From an uncultured Porphyromonadaceae bacterium (lineage in GTDB: Bacteria > Bacteroidota > Bacteroidia > Bacteroidales > Muribaculaceae), in NCBI GenBank assembly GCA_902493335.1, contig CABUPJ010000026.1:1-45396 (forward strand): a stretch of 45,396 bases of DNA. The letters are read 5' to 3'. Position numbers and translations under genes: made by a program. This document shows positions 1-6,784 of this stretch, piece after piece. How positions within the stretch are numbered: position 1 is the first letter of the stretch; every line of letters begins with the position of its first letter. The notes under the pieces are model-generated. The model worked only from the letters and a program-made list of their open reading frames with translations, ran no database searches and was not told the origin of the DNA.

Positions 1-50
1 TTGCGGCCGAGGTAGCGGCGGAAGTGATATGTGTAGATTGCGCTTTTCAT
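1..50 (-). CDS. N-terminal fragment of an unrecognised protein, cut by the window edge
   Basis: An ATG at 50 opens a minus-strand frame that stays open to base 1, giving 16 codons beginning MKSAIYTYHFRRYLGR. The fragment is too short to assign to a family. A Bacteroidetes-type -7 box lies only 8 bases upstream, which supports a gene start near here. If that promoter is real, the message would be nearly leaderless or the true start lies further in. Confidence 0.4.
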   Translation of the reverse strand, partial: MKSAIYTYHFRRYLGR

Positions 51-58
51 CGGTGCTG

Positions 59-66
59 CAAAGGTA
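59..66 (-). promoter_or_regulatory. Candidate -7 promoter box for the edge gene
   Basis: The minus strand reads TACCTTTG, an exact match to the Bacteroidetes primary-sigma -7 consensus TAnnTTTG. No clear -33 TTTG is seen at the usual distance. It lies 8 bases before the ATG at 50. Confidence 0.4.
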
Positions 67-91
67 AGTCACCGTTTGGCAGGTTTTGTGG

Positions 92-119
92 CTAAAATTG
101 TATATCGGTGCAATTTTAG
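92..119. repeat. 9-bp perfect inverted repeat upstream of the edge gene
   Basis: CTAAAATTG at 92-100 and CAATTTTAG at 111-119 are exact reverse complements around a 10-base spacer. The dyad sits about 30-60 bases upstream of the -7 box at 59-66, where a regulator could bind, but it is AT-rich and could be chance. Bases 120-190 show nothing else that I can name. Confidence 0.35.
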
Positions 120-189
120 AATGGTTAATTCTCGACAGAACAAAAGAACATAAGGGCATAAGAACAGAAGATTAAGTTAATGCACAATC

Positions 190-423
190 GCGCCAAGCGG
201 AACCAATGAGTTGGCTGCGAGGGCTGAAGCCCTCGCTCCATGCACTTTGGCTTCCATTGCCAATGGAAAGTTCAACTCCGCCGGAGTTGAGGGCTTTTGT
301 GAGCACAACTACCCCGAGCGATAAACGCTCGGGGTTAACAAAATTGCAGGCCTCCGACCTGGGTTGGAGGCCAATCAACTGGCTGCGAGGGCTGAAGCCC
401 TCGCTCCATACGGCTGTGAGCCG
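190..423. repeat. Intergenic array of six hairpins (REP/MITE-like repeat)
   Basis: Six palindromes follow one another: 217-236 (9-bp stem, 2-base centre), 252-268 (8 bp), 272-290 (9 bp), 311-335 (10 bp around ATAAA), 349-372 (11 bp including one G-T pair), and 385-404, a second identical copy of the first stem. The last is followed by a small hairpin at 411-423. The block GGCT-stem-TCCATACGGC at 381-426 aligns without gaps to 45352-45396 at the other end of the window. No coding frame here looks real. This resembles the palindromic intergenic repeats that REP-associated transposases move, but no such gene is present, so the mechanism is inferred. Confidence 0.7.
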
Positions 424-476
424 CCGACATGAGGACAAATTTGAAAGCTCGGCCTCGAAGAGGAGTGAGGGACAGT

Positions 477-1877
477 CTAATAGGCGTTTTTTTCGCCGTG
501 AAGGGCGTTGATGACGGTGCGGACGATGATTTTGAGGTCGAGAAGGAGGGTCCAGTTCTCAATATACCAGACATCGTATTCGACGCGCTTCTCCATCTTC
601 CACAATTCGTCTGTGGGTCCGCGATAGCCGTTTACCTGCGCCCAGCCGGTAATGCCGGGGCGAACGGTGTGGCGGGCCATATACTGCTCGATGAGCTTGG
701 AATAGTCGCGGGTATGTTTGAGCATGTGGGGCCGCGGGCCTACAATCGACATGTCGCCTTTGAAGACGTTGATAAGCTGAGGGAGCTCGTCGATGCTCGT
801 GCGACGCAGAAAATCGCCTAAACGGGTCTTGCGGGGGTCGTGTTCGGTGGCCTGAACGCTATCAGCCGAACTATTGACATGCATAGTTCTGAATTTCAGA
901 CATTCGAACGATTCACCACGATAGCCTGTGCGCTTCTGTTTGAAATAGACAGGCCCGGGGGAGGTCAGTTTGATGGCGATAGCAACGGGTATGTAAACGA
1001 GGGGATAGAAACAAAGGACAACTGACGAGAAGACGATGTCGAACGTCCGTTTGACCGCGCTGTTGAAACGGCTCTTGAGCGGATTGCGGCGGTTGGCGAG
1101 CACGGGCATCTGGCCGATGGTGCGCAACTCGAAGCTACGGCCGAAGAAATGAGGCACACGAGGTACGAAGAAGAATTCGCACATCGCGCTGTCAGCGATT
1201 CTGATGACCCGCGCAAGACTACTGCCGTCAGGAGCCATCAGCGTGTAGTAAATCTGCTTTATCTGCTTCTCTCTGACATATTTCTCAAGGTCGTCAAGCG
1301 TTCCGAGATATTTACCTTTGCTACGGAAATCGGGCTCACATTCATCATCGAAGAATCCTTCGATATGATAGCCGTAACCGGGATCGACCTCAAGCTCTGA
1401 CATCAGACGCAGTGACGTGGCGTTGGTGCCGACGATGACAACGCGCGTGAAATTATATCCCCGGCGACGCCGGTGTTTGACAAACCAGCGCGAAATGAGC
1501 CACCACGAAGGCAGACACACTGTCATCAGGGCATAGAATATCAGATAGCCCTTGAGCGTTATGCCCTTGAGGCCGAGAAAGGCTATCAGCGACAGGAAGA
1601 AAAGCGCATGAAAACCGACTGTTATGAGACTGTCGCGGACGACACGGTCCATGACAATCGCGCGCCAGCGGTGCGGGTCGCCGGCCGACCAGATTATCAC
1701 GGGCAGATAGCTCACGCTGACAAGCAGCCACAGCTGCCTGATATCGCCGCTGTTTTTAATTTCGGGGCATATCAGTATAGTAATCCAGAAAAGCAGGTTG
1801 ACCAGCACCAGATCTGTGAAGTTGAAACAGGCCTGGAGATAGCGGCCATAACCTTGTCGGCGGATATTATCTGTCAT
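477..1877 (-). CDS. Undecaprenyl-phosphate sugar-1-phosphate transferase (WcaJ-like)
   Basis: This 466-residue membrane protein should transfer a sugar 1-phosphate (often glucose) from a nucleotide sugar to undecaprenyl phosphate, the first step of capsule or exopolysaccharide repeat-unit assembly at the inner membrane. The N-terminal part has several hydrophobic helices followed by a nucleotide-binding-like domain around VVIVGTNATSLRLMSEL. The C-terminal third is the bacterial sugar transferase domain, with the family blocks KFRTMHV, DELPQLINVFKGDMS, GPRPH and RPGITGWAQVNG. Length and domain order match the full-length WcaJ/CpsE type. An in-frame TTG at 1880 extends the frame by one codon; I prefer the ATG at 1877. 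No glycosyltransferase cluster is adjacent on the visible side, so the exact sugar cannot be told. Confidence 0.9.
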   Translation of the reverse strand: MTDNIRRQGYGRYLQACFNFTDLVLVNLLFWITILICPEIKNSGDIRQLWLLVSVSYLPVIIWSAGDPHRWRAIVMDRVVRDSLITVGFHALFFLSLIAFLGLKGITLKGYLIFYALMTVCLPSWWLISRWFVKHRRRRGYNFTRVVIVGTNATSLRLMSELEVDPGYGYHIEGFFDDECEPDFRSKGKYLGTLDDLEKYVREKQIKQIYYTLMAPDGSSLARVIRIADSAMCEFFFVPRVPHFFGRSFELRTIGQMPVLANRRNPLKSRFNSAVKRTFDIVFSSVVLCFYPLVYIPVAIAIKLTSPGPVYFKQKRTGYRGESFECLKFRTMHVNSSADSVQATEHDPRKTRLGDFLRRTSIDELPQLINVFKGDMSIVGPRPHMLKHTRDYSKLIEQYMARHTVRPGITGWAQVNGYRGPTDELWKMEKRVEYDVWYIENWTLLLDLKIIVRTVINALHGEKNAY

Positions 1878-1907
1878 CAAGAGGGAGCGTAGATAGTGGT
1901 GATTAAG

Positions 1908-1932
1908 GTCCGGGCGCCGATGGCGCCCGGAC
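1908..1932 (-). terminator. Strong hairpin after the DUF349 gene
   Basis: GTCCGGGCGCC (1908-1918) pairs perfectly with GGCGCCCGGAC (1922-1932) around a 3-base loop. It lies 44 bases past the DUF349 stop on the minus strand, before the sugar transferase start. The T-tract is poor, as is common in Bacteroidales. Termination is the likely role. Confidence 0.65.
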
Positions 1933-1975
1933 GCAGTTGTTCGTTATTTAAGGATATGAATGCCGCGCAGGCTCG

Positions 1976-3880
1976 TCAGAGCTTGCTGTCAATCAGCTTA
2001 ACTTTATCCTCGAGGTCCTTGATATCTTCTTTGAGACGGTCGGCGCGGCGCTCGAACTCCTTGAGCATCGAGTCGCCCGACTTCGACTTGGAGCTGAGGA
2101 AGCCGAGGTTGTTCTCATAAGTGCGCAGTTCGTTGCGCTTGGCTTCGAGCGCACGTGTGAGACGCTCGCGCTCGCGATAGAGTTTGTTTTCGTCGCCCTC
2201 GATCTCGGCCACTGCGTTTTTGAAGCGCTCTCGGCGGGCCTGCGCGCCATTGAGGTCGAGGTCGCTGCGGAGTTTTTCGAGGCGACGGCGGTATTCGTCA
2301 TAGACCTTGTCTTTTTCCTTATAGGGCACGTGGCCAATCTGCTGCCATTCCTGATGGATAGAGCGCAGCATCTCGACAGCCTCGTCCCTGGGTGTGTCGA
2401 CGGTGATGAGATCGAGTCTGGCGATAAGGTCGCGCTTAGCCTTCAGGTTTGCGGCTTCGACGCTGCGGACGCTGTTGCCGGCCTGTTTTTTCTGTTCAAA
2501 GAAGTGGTCACATGCGGCAAGGAAGCGTTTCCAGACATTGTCGCTGTATTTCTTTGCGACAGCGCCGACGGTTTTCCATTCTTTCTGAAGAGCGACAAGC
2601 TCGTCGGTCGCGCGGCGCCAGTCAGTGCTGTCCTGCAGGGCTTCGGCACGTTCGCAGAGAGAGACTTTCTTGGCAAGGTTGGCGGCAAGGCGGTCGCGTG
2701 TGGCCTTGAAATATTCGGCTTTTGCAGTAAAGAAACGGTCGCAGGCGGCACGGAAGCGGGCGAAGAGCTGGTTGTTGAGCTTGCGCGAGGCAAAGCCGAA
2801 GTTTTTCCACTCGGCCTGCGCGTCCATAATCGTCTTTGTCATCTCGTCCCAGGCGGCAAAGCTGTTGAGGGTCGAGAAGTCGAGGGCCTCGATGCGCTCG
2901 CATATGGCAGTCTTGCCGGCTTCGTTCTCAGCCTCGCGGGCCTTGCGAGCCTCGAAATATGTCTGATAGCGCTTGTTGATTTCGGTCGAGGCGTTTTTGA
3001 ATGCGTCCCAGATTTCTTCGCGGAGCTCTTTAGCCACGGGGCCTATGCGGCGCCATTTATTGTGGAGCTCCTGAAGACGGCGATAGGCGACGATGACGTC
3101 TTCCTCGATGACGAGCTTGCGGGCTTCGTCGAGCAACAGCTGCTTGCTGTCGAGATTTTTCTTGAAGTCATAGTCACGCAGTTCCTTGTTTATCTTGAGG
3201 TTGTCGGAGTAGCGTTCGCGGGCCTCCTGGAAGCGCTTCCATACCGAGGTCTCGTCGACAGCGGGCACATCGCCGACCTGATTGAACTCATCCTGAAGCT
3301 CACGGTAGCGCGGGAAGGTGCGGTTGACGTTGTCTGTGTCTTCGGCCAAAGCGATTATCTCGGCTATAATAGCGTTCTTACGCTCAAGGTTGGCCTGACG
3401 CTCGGCCTCCTGTTCGGCCGCACGGGCGGCTTTGCGTTCGCGCAGGGCGTTGAGACGGTTTTTAAGCCCGGCCTCTTCCTGAGTCTCGGTCTCGCCGAAT
3501 GTAGCGAGGTCGTTGCCGTGCTCGACCCACAGAGCGCGCTGAGTGTCGGTATATGCTTTGTGGAGCAGATTGAGCTGCTGCCTGAGTCTGCGTATCTCGT
3601 CGCTCGGAATGTCTGCCGGATCTTTTGCCTCGAGGTCGGCAAGCACAGCACCGATAGTCTCATAGCTAAGGGCTTCTGACACTTTTTCATCGTTTTCTTC
3701 CTCGTCGAGAGCTTCAGTCATTTCGTCTTCTGCGGCTCTCTCGGGATCGACAGCGTCATCACCGACAGTTTCAATGGTTTCTGATTCTGAGGCAAGATTT
3801 GCGGCTTCTGTTTTCTGAGCCGTTTCGAGAGTTTGGTCTTCAGCGGGGAGGTTTGCCGAAGACTTTTCAGGCATTTCCAT
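1976..3880 (-). CDS. DUF349 repeat protein, largely coiled-coil
   Basis: This 634-residue protein begins at an ATG with a very acidic, low-complexity N-terminus (about residues 1-70). It continues with repeated DUF349 units, each carrying a W-K/R-x-F/I-G or W-x-x-F signature (for example KWRRIGPVAKELREEIW, EWKNFGFASRKL, EWKTVGAVAKKY, EWQQIGHVPYKEKDK). The last about 100 residues form a Lys/Glu-rich predicted coiled coil. No signal peptide or membrane segment is visible, so it is probably cytoplasmic. The molecular role of DUF349 proteins is not established and I do not assign one. The gene stands alone between its own promoter candidate and the hairpin at 1908-1932. A 449-codon open frame on the opposite strand is a codon-bias shadow. 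Confidence 0.88.
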   Translation of the reverse strand: MEMPEKSSANLPAEDQTLETAQKTEAANLASESETIETVGDDAVDPERAAEDEMTEALDEEENDEKVSEALSYETIGAVLADLEAKDPADIPSDEIRRLRQQLNLLHKAYTDTQRALWVEHGNDLATFGETETQEEAGLKNRLNALRERKAARAAEQEAERQANLERKNAIIAEIIALAEDTDNVNRTFPRYRELQDEFNQVGDVPAVDETSVWKRFQEARERYSDNLKINKELRDYDFKKNLDSKQLLLDEARKLVIEEDVIVAYRRLQELHNKWRRIGPVAKELREEIWDAFKNASTEINKRYQTYFEARKAREAENEAGKTAICERIEALDFSTLNSFAAWDEMTKTIMDAQAEWKNFGFASRKLNNQLFARFRAACDRFFTAKAEYFKATRDRLAANLAKKVSLCERAEALQDSTDWRRATDELVALQKEWKTVGAVAKKYSDNVWKRFLAACDHFFEQKKQAGNSVRSVEAANLKAKRDLIARLDLITVDTPRDEAVEMLRSIHQEWQQIGHVPYKEKDKVYDEYRRRLEKLRSDLDLNGAQARRERFKNAVAEIEGDENKLYRERERLTRALEAKRNELRTYENNLGFLSSKSKSGDSMLKEFERRADRLKEDIKDLEDKVKLIDSKL

Positions 3881-3940
3881 AATTGCAAGGTTATTAATAT
3901 ATGTTTAACTGACAATCTGACGCAAATCAGATTATACCGC

Positions 3941-3948
3941 CAAATTTA
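3941..3948 (-). promoter_or_regulatory. Candidate -7 box for the DUF349 gene
   Basis: The minus strand reads TAAATTTG, matching TAnnTTTG, 61 bases upstream of the ATG at 3880. A TTTG on the same strand at 3975-3972 is a possible -33 box, with a spacer of 23 bases, slightly long. The leader holds a small 6-bp hairpin at 3915-3932. Confidence 0.45.
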
Positions 3949-4044
3949 ACAAAAAACTTTCAACTAACAGCCAAATTGTCAGATAAAATTCTGCATCGCC
4001 GCTTTCAGACGCCCGAAAACACGCCGCGGCAGGGCATTTTTTAT

Positions 4045-4052
4045 TAATTTTG
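4045..4052 (+). promoter_or_regulatory. Candidate -7 box for the iron alcohol dehydrogenase
   Basis: TAATTTTG matches TAnnTTTG, about 77 bases before the ATG at 4129. The leader is AT-rich with no Shine-Dalgarno sequence, as usual in the phylum. The gap 3881-4128 is therefore a divergent promoter region. Confidence 0.5.
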
Positions 4053-4128
4053 CGAAAGTTTAACTCTGTGCGAACAAGACCGACCGTCTGTCGGTTAATA
4101 TGTTACTAAAGTATAAAAACAGAATACA

Positions 4129-5328
4129 ATGGAAAATTTCACCTACTATTCTCCTACTCTATATGAATTCGGACGCGGTGCCGAAGAGAAAGTCGGTATG
4201 CTTACATTTCTGACAGGCGCCAAACGGGTGATGCTCGTCTTCGGCAAGCGCTATGTCAAGACCAACGGTCTTCTCGGGCGCATCGAGAATTCGCTCCAGA
4301 CAATAGGCATAGAATATGTCGAACTCGGCGGCGTCGAACCCAACCCGACCGACACTCTTGTATATGAAGGCATACGTCTCGCCCGCGACAAAAGCATCGA
4401 CGGGCTCATCGCTGTCGGGGGCGGCTCGGTCATAGACACGGCCAAAGCCATTGCCGCCGGGGCATGTTACGACGGTGATTTCTGGGACTTTTTCATCGGC
4501 AAGCAGACTGTCACCAACGCACTGCCCGTCGGCGTCGTGCTCACCATTCCCGGTGCCGGCAGCGAAGGCTCTGGCAATGCCGTCATCACCAAAAGCGACA
4601 CCCTGCAGAAACTGAGCCTGCGCACAGACAGCATCCTCAAACCGCGATTCGCCATAATCAACCCTGAGCTGACGTTCACACTCACAGCATATCAGACGGC
4701 ATGCGGCATCGTCGACATGATGTCGCACATCATGGAACGCTATTTCTCGCCCACAAGCAACGTCGGCGTCTCCGACCGCATGGCCGAGGGACTGCTGCTC
4801 GCCCTTGTCGACGAAGCGCCAAAAGCCCTTGCCGACCCGACCGACTACCAGGCCCGCGCCAATATATGCTGGGCAGGCACTCTCGCGCACAACGGCCTTA
4901 TCGGCTGCGGACGCCGCGAAGACTGGGTCTCACACTATATGGAACATGAAATCAGCGCCCTCTATGGCGTCACCCACGGCGCCGGCCTCGCCGTCGTCAT
5001 TCCGGCATGGATGGCTTTCATGGCCCATCACAAGCCGTCGAAAGTCGCACGCTTCGGACGCCGCGTATTCGGGGTCAAGGCCAACGACGACCGCACGGCC
5101 GCCATCGACGCCGTCGCCTCGCTGAGAGCCTTCTTCAGCGCCGTGCTGCGGATGCCTCTGACATTCAAAGGACTCGGCATAGATGCCCCCGACATCGACA
5201 CCCTCGTCGAACATCTACACAAAAACAAAGGCGAGACAATCGGCGGCTACTATAAACTGACATCAAAAGAGACGCGCCAGATCTATACCCTCATGCTCGA
5301 CGAAAACGTGCAGACGGGGCCGGCTTAA
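4129..5328 (+). CDS. Iron-containing alcohol dehydrogenase, BDH/YqhD type
   Basis: A 399-residue cytoplasmic oxidoreductase of the group III alcohol dehydrogenases, which reduce aldehydes (butanal, acetaldehyde, other toxic aldehydes) with NAD(P)H. The nucleotide-binding GGGS loop is at residues 97-100. The metal ligands D196, H200, H269 and H283 fall in the blocks IVDMMSHIMERY and WVSHYMEHEISALYGVTHGAG, the spacing expected of E. coli YqhD. It starts at an ATG in an A-rich context and is a single-gene unit, convergent with the YciO-like gene across 20 bases. Substrate and NADH/NADPH preference cannot be told from the sequence alone; the YqhD-like blocks suggest NADPH. Confidence 0.92.
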   Translation: MENFTYYSPTLYEFGRGAEEKVGMLTFLTGAKRVMLVFGKRYVKTNGLLGRIENSLQTIGIEYVELGGVEPNPTDTLVYEGIRLARDKSIDGLIAVGGGSVIDTAKAIAAGACYDGDFWDFFIGKQTVTNALPVGVVLTIPGAGSEGSGNAVITKSDTLQKLSLRTDSILKPRFAIINPELTFTLTAYQTACGIVDMMSHIMERYFSPTSNVGVSDRMAEGLLLALVDEAPKALADPTDYQARANICWAGTLAHNGLIGCGRREDWVSHYMEHEISALYGVTHGAGLAVVIPAWMAFMAHHKPSKVARFGRRVFGVKANDDRTAAIDAVASLRAFFSAVLRMPLTFKGLGIDAPDIDTLVEHLHKNKGETIGGYYKLTSKETRQIYTLMLDENVQTGPA

Positions 5329-5348
5329 GACTTGTTAATAACAGGTTC

Positions 5349-5960
5349 TTAATCTTCAAACACCCCTTTACCCTCTCTGATAATCCCGGGCGAGGCAGAG
5401 TCGAGCAGACTGACGACAGTCGATCCCTCGGCGACGCTCTCGCCTCCGTCTATTATGAGGTCGGCCATATTATTATAGGCCACGGCTATAGCCTCGGGGT
5501 CTACATTATTATATATGTCGCTGTCGACAGCAACGGAAGTCGACAGCAGCGGGCGGCCGGCAGCCTCGGTGAGCGCCAGCGTAATGGGGTTGTCGGGTAT
5601 GCGTATGCCGACAGTCCTGCGGCCCTTGAAAACCTTAGGCAAAGCCGACGAGGCGGGCAGCACAAATGTGAACGGACCGGGCAGATATTCCTTCAGATAA
5701 GCAAACGCGCGGTTGTCTATCTTAGCATATTCAGCAGCCTGCGACAGCGACGCGCAGACTACCGAAAGCAGCTGTTTGTCGGGGTTGATGCCTTTGAGGC
5801 GGCAGAGCTTTTCGACGGCCTTGTTATTGAGAGCGTCACACCCCAAAGCGTAGAGCGTGTCGGTCGGATATATCACAATGCCTCCCGAGCGGATGACATC
5901 GACAGCCTCGTCGATAAACCGGCTGTTGACCGAGCCGGGATATATTTTCAGCATCTTCAT
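5349..5960 (-). CDS. Sua5/YciO/YrdC family protein, closer to YciO
   Basis: A 203-residue single-domain protein of the YrdC fold. Visible blocks are YPTDTLYALGCDA, RLKGINPDKQLL, LPGPFTFVLPAS, VGIRIPDNPITLAL and, near the end, DLIIDGG followed by STVVSLLD and IIREGKG. True TsaC/Sua5 enzymes make threonylcarbamoyl-AMP for tRNA t6A and carry an SANxSG-like motif after the RxP block; here the position reads LLSTSVAVDS, as in E. coli YciO. I therefore call it YciO-like, and a weak or different activity is possible. Its start overlaps the stop of the B3/B4 gene by an ATGA, so the two are translationally coupled. Confidence 0.85.
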   Translation of the reverse strand: MKMLKIYPGSVNSRFIDEAVDVIRSGGIVIYPTDTLYALGCDALNNKAVEKLCRLKGINPDKQLLSVVCASLSQAAEYAKIDNRAFAYLKEYLPGPFTFVLPASSALPKVFKGRRTVGIRIPDNPITLALTEAAGRPLLSTSVAVDSDIYNNVDPEAIAVAYNNMADLIIDGGESVAEGSTVVSLLDSASPGIIREGKGVFED

Positions 5961-6631
5961 GATTGACAGGCCCTGACGGTTTCAAAAGTGATATTCTCAG
6001 CCGCGGCATAGTCTTCGAGCAGACGGCGCGTGAGGGCAATTATCTCGTCGTCGGGCATATCGGGGCGATAGATGTTGATTGTCATGACAAGACGGCGCGT
6101 ATCGTCAGAGAGTTTCGTGCGGTCATTGTCGCTCGTCGGAGTCCCTACCCCGCCGACTGCGTCGCGGAAGACGGGCAGACAGGCGATATTGAGCTGTCCG
6201 CGGCCTATTGCCTCATAAGGCTCGCCCTCTCGCCCGACGCCAAGCGTCAGAGTGTCGCCGTCAATTTTGTCGCCGTCAAAGCCGCCAATCGAATGGCCAC
6301 AGCAGACCGACAACAGATTGATCAGGTCGACCAGCGCCGTCGAACGATAGAGACCGAGACCCTTGACCATGCGGCGGCACAGCGCCTCGGTCGACGGGCG
6401 GTAGCGGTTAGGCTCCTTGCCGAGCCGCTTGTATGCCTCACGCGTGCCGGCTATGCCCGGACGTTTGTTGATGTCGGCCATCTCGTGCAATTCCTTGAAA
6501 CTCGATGCAAAAGACTCAATCTCGTTCCAAAGCCGGTCGTCGGTCGGCTGATTTCTGACATCAGCGGTCACAAATATCACTTTGTAGTCAGGCGCCGCCT
6601 GCGCTATCTCATCTTCTATATTTATTTTCAT
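5957..6631 (-). CDS. B3/B4 (tRNA-editing-like) domain protein
   Basis: A 224-residue protein with the B3/B4 domain found in the phenylalanyl-tRNA synthetase beta chain and in free-standing proteins. Typical blocks are the KRPGIAGTREAYKRLGKEPNRYRPS region, LVDLINLLSV and, later, a conserved GD with LTLGVG. Free-standing members are thought to bind or edit tRNA or amino acids, but the substrate is not known here. The frame is open upstream to 6706, but the ATG at 6631 is preferred because a -7 box at 6656-6649 places the transcription start just upstream. It is followed by the YciO-like gene with an ATGA overlap; both concern tRNA-related folds. Confidence 0.82.
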   Translation of the reverse strand: MKINIEDEIAQAAPDYKVIFVTADVRNQPTDDRLWNEIESFASSFKELHEMADINKRPGIAGTREAYKRLGKEPNRYRPSTEALCRRMVKGLGLYRSTALVDLINLLSVCCGHSIGGFDGDKIDGDTLTLGVGREGEPYEAIGRGQLNIACLPVFRDAVGGVGTPTSDNDRTKLSDDTRRLVMTINIYRPDMPDDEIIALTRRLLEDYAAAENITFETVRACQS

Positions 6632-6648
6632 TGTTCTGCCTTTTTCTG

Positions 6649-6656
6649 CAAATATA
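6649..6656 (-). promoter_or_regulatory. Candidate -7 box for the B3/B4 - YciO-like operon
   Basis: The minus strand reads TATATTTG, an exact TAnnTTTG match, 17 bases before the ATG at 6631. This decides the start: the longer frame back to 6706 would include the promoter. Confidence 0.6.
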
Positions 6657-6704
6657 GCACTTTCTCTTTTACCGTCAGCCCCTTGAAAAAAAATTTTAGC
6701 GCCC

Positions 6705-6750
6705 AACTAATTTTTTAGTCGAAAATATTTGCACAACTAAAAAATTAGTT
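6705..6750. promoter_or_regulatory. Twin palindromic operator upstream of the M56 sensor gene
   Basis: Two boxes are visible. AACTAATTTTTTAGTC (6705-6720) and AACTAAAAAATTAGTT (6735-6750) each have half-sites AACTAA / TTAGT(T) around 4 bases. Their 15-base cores are also inverted copies of each other, and their centres are 30 bases apart, near three helical turns. A promoter-like TTTACTTTGC follows at 6751-6760, 25 bases before the ATG at 6785. Such paired dyads are what a dimeric repressor of the BlaI/MecI kind would bind, but no BlaI gene is adjacent, so the regulator is inferred. Confidence 0.6.
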
Positions 6751-6784
6751 TTTACTTTGCGCCATACACTTTCCACCACTCACT

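Noticed and set aside
190..423. CRISPR-like reading of the repeated stem at 217-236 and 385-404
   Set aside because: Only two copies with unequal, structured sequence between them, no leader and no cas gene.
206..511. Open frames running through the hairpin array at the start of the window
   Set aside because: They consist of translated palindromes (the same peptide appears twice), so they are a product of the repeat and not a gene.
2330..3679. 449-codon open frame on the plus strand opposite the DUF349 gene
   Set aside because: It mirrors the codon bias of the Glu/Lys/Arg-rich DUF349 gene, has no recognisable domain and no promoter, and lies entirely inside a well-supported gene.
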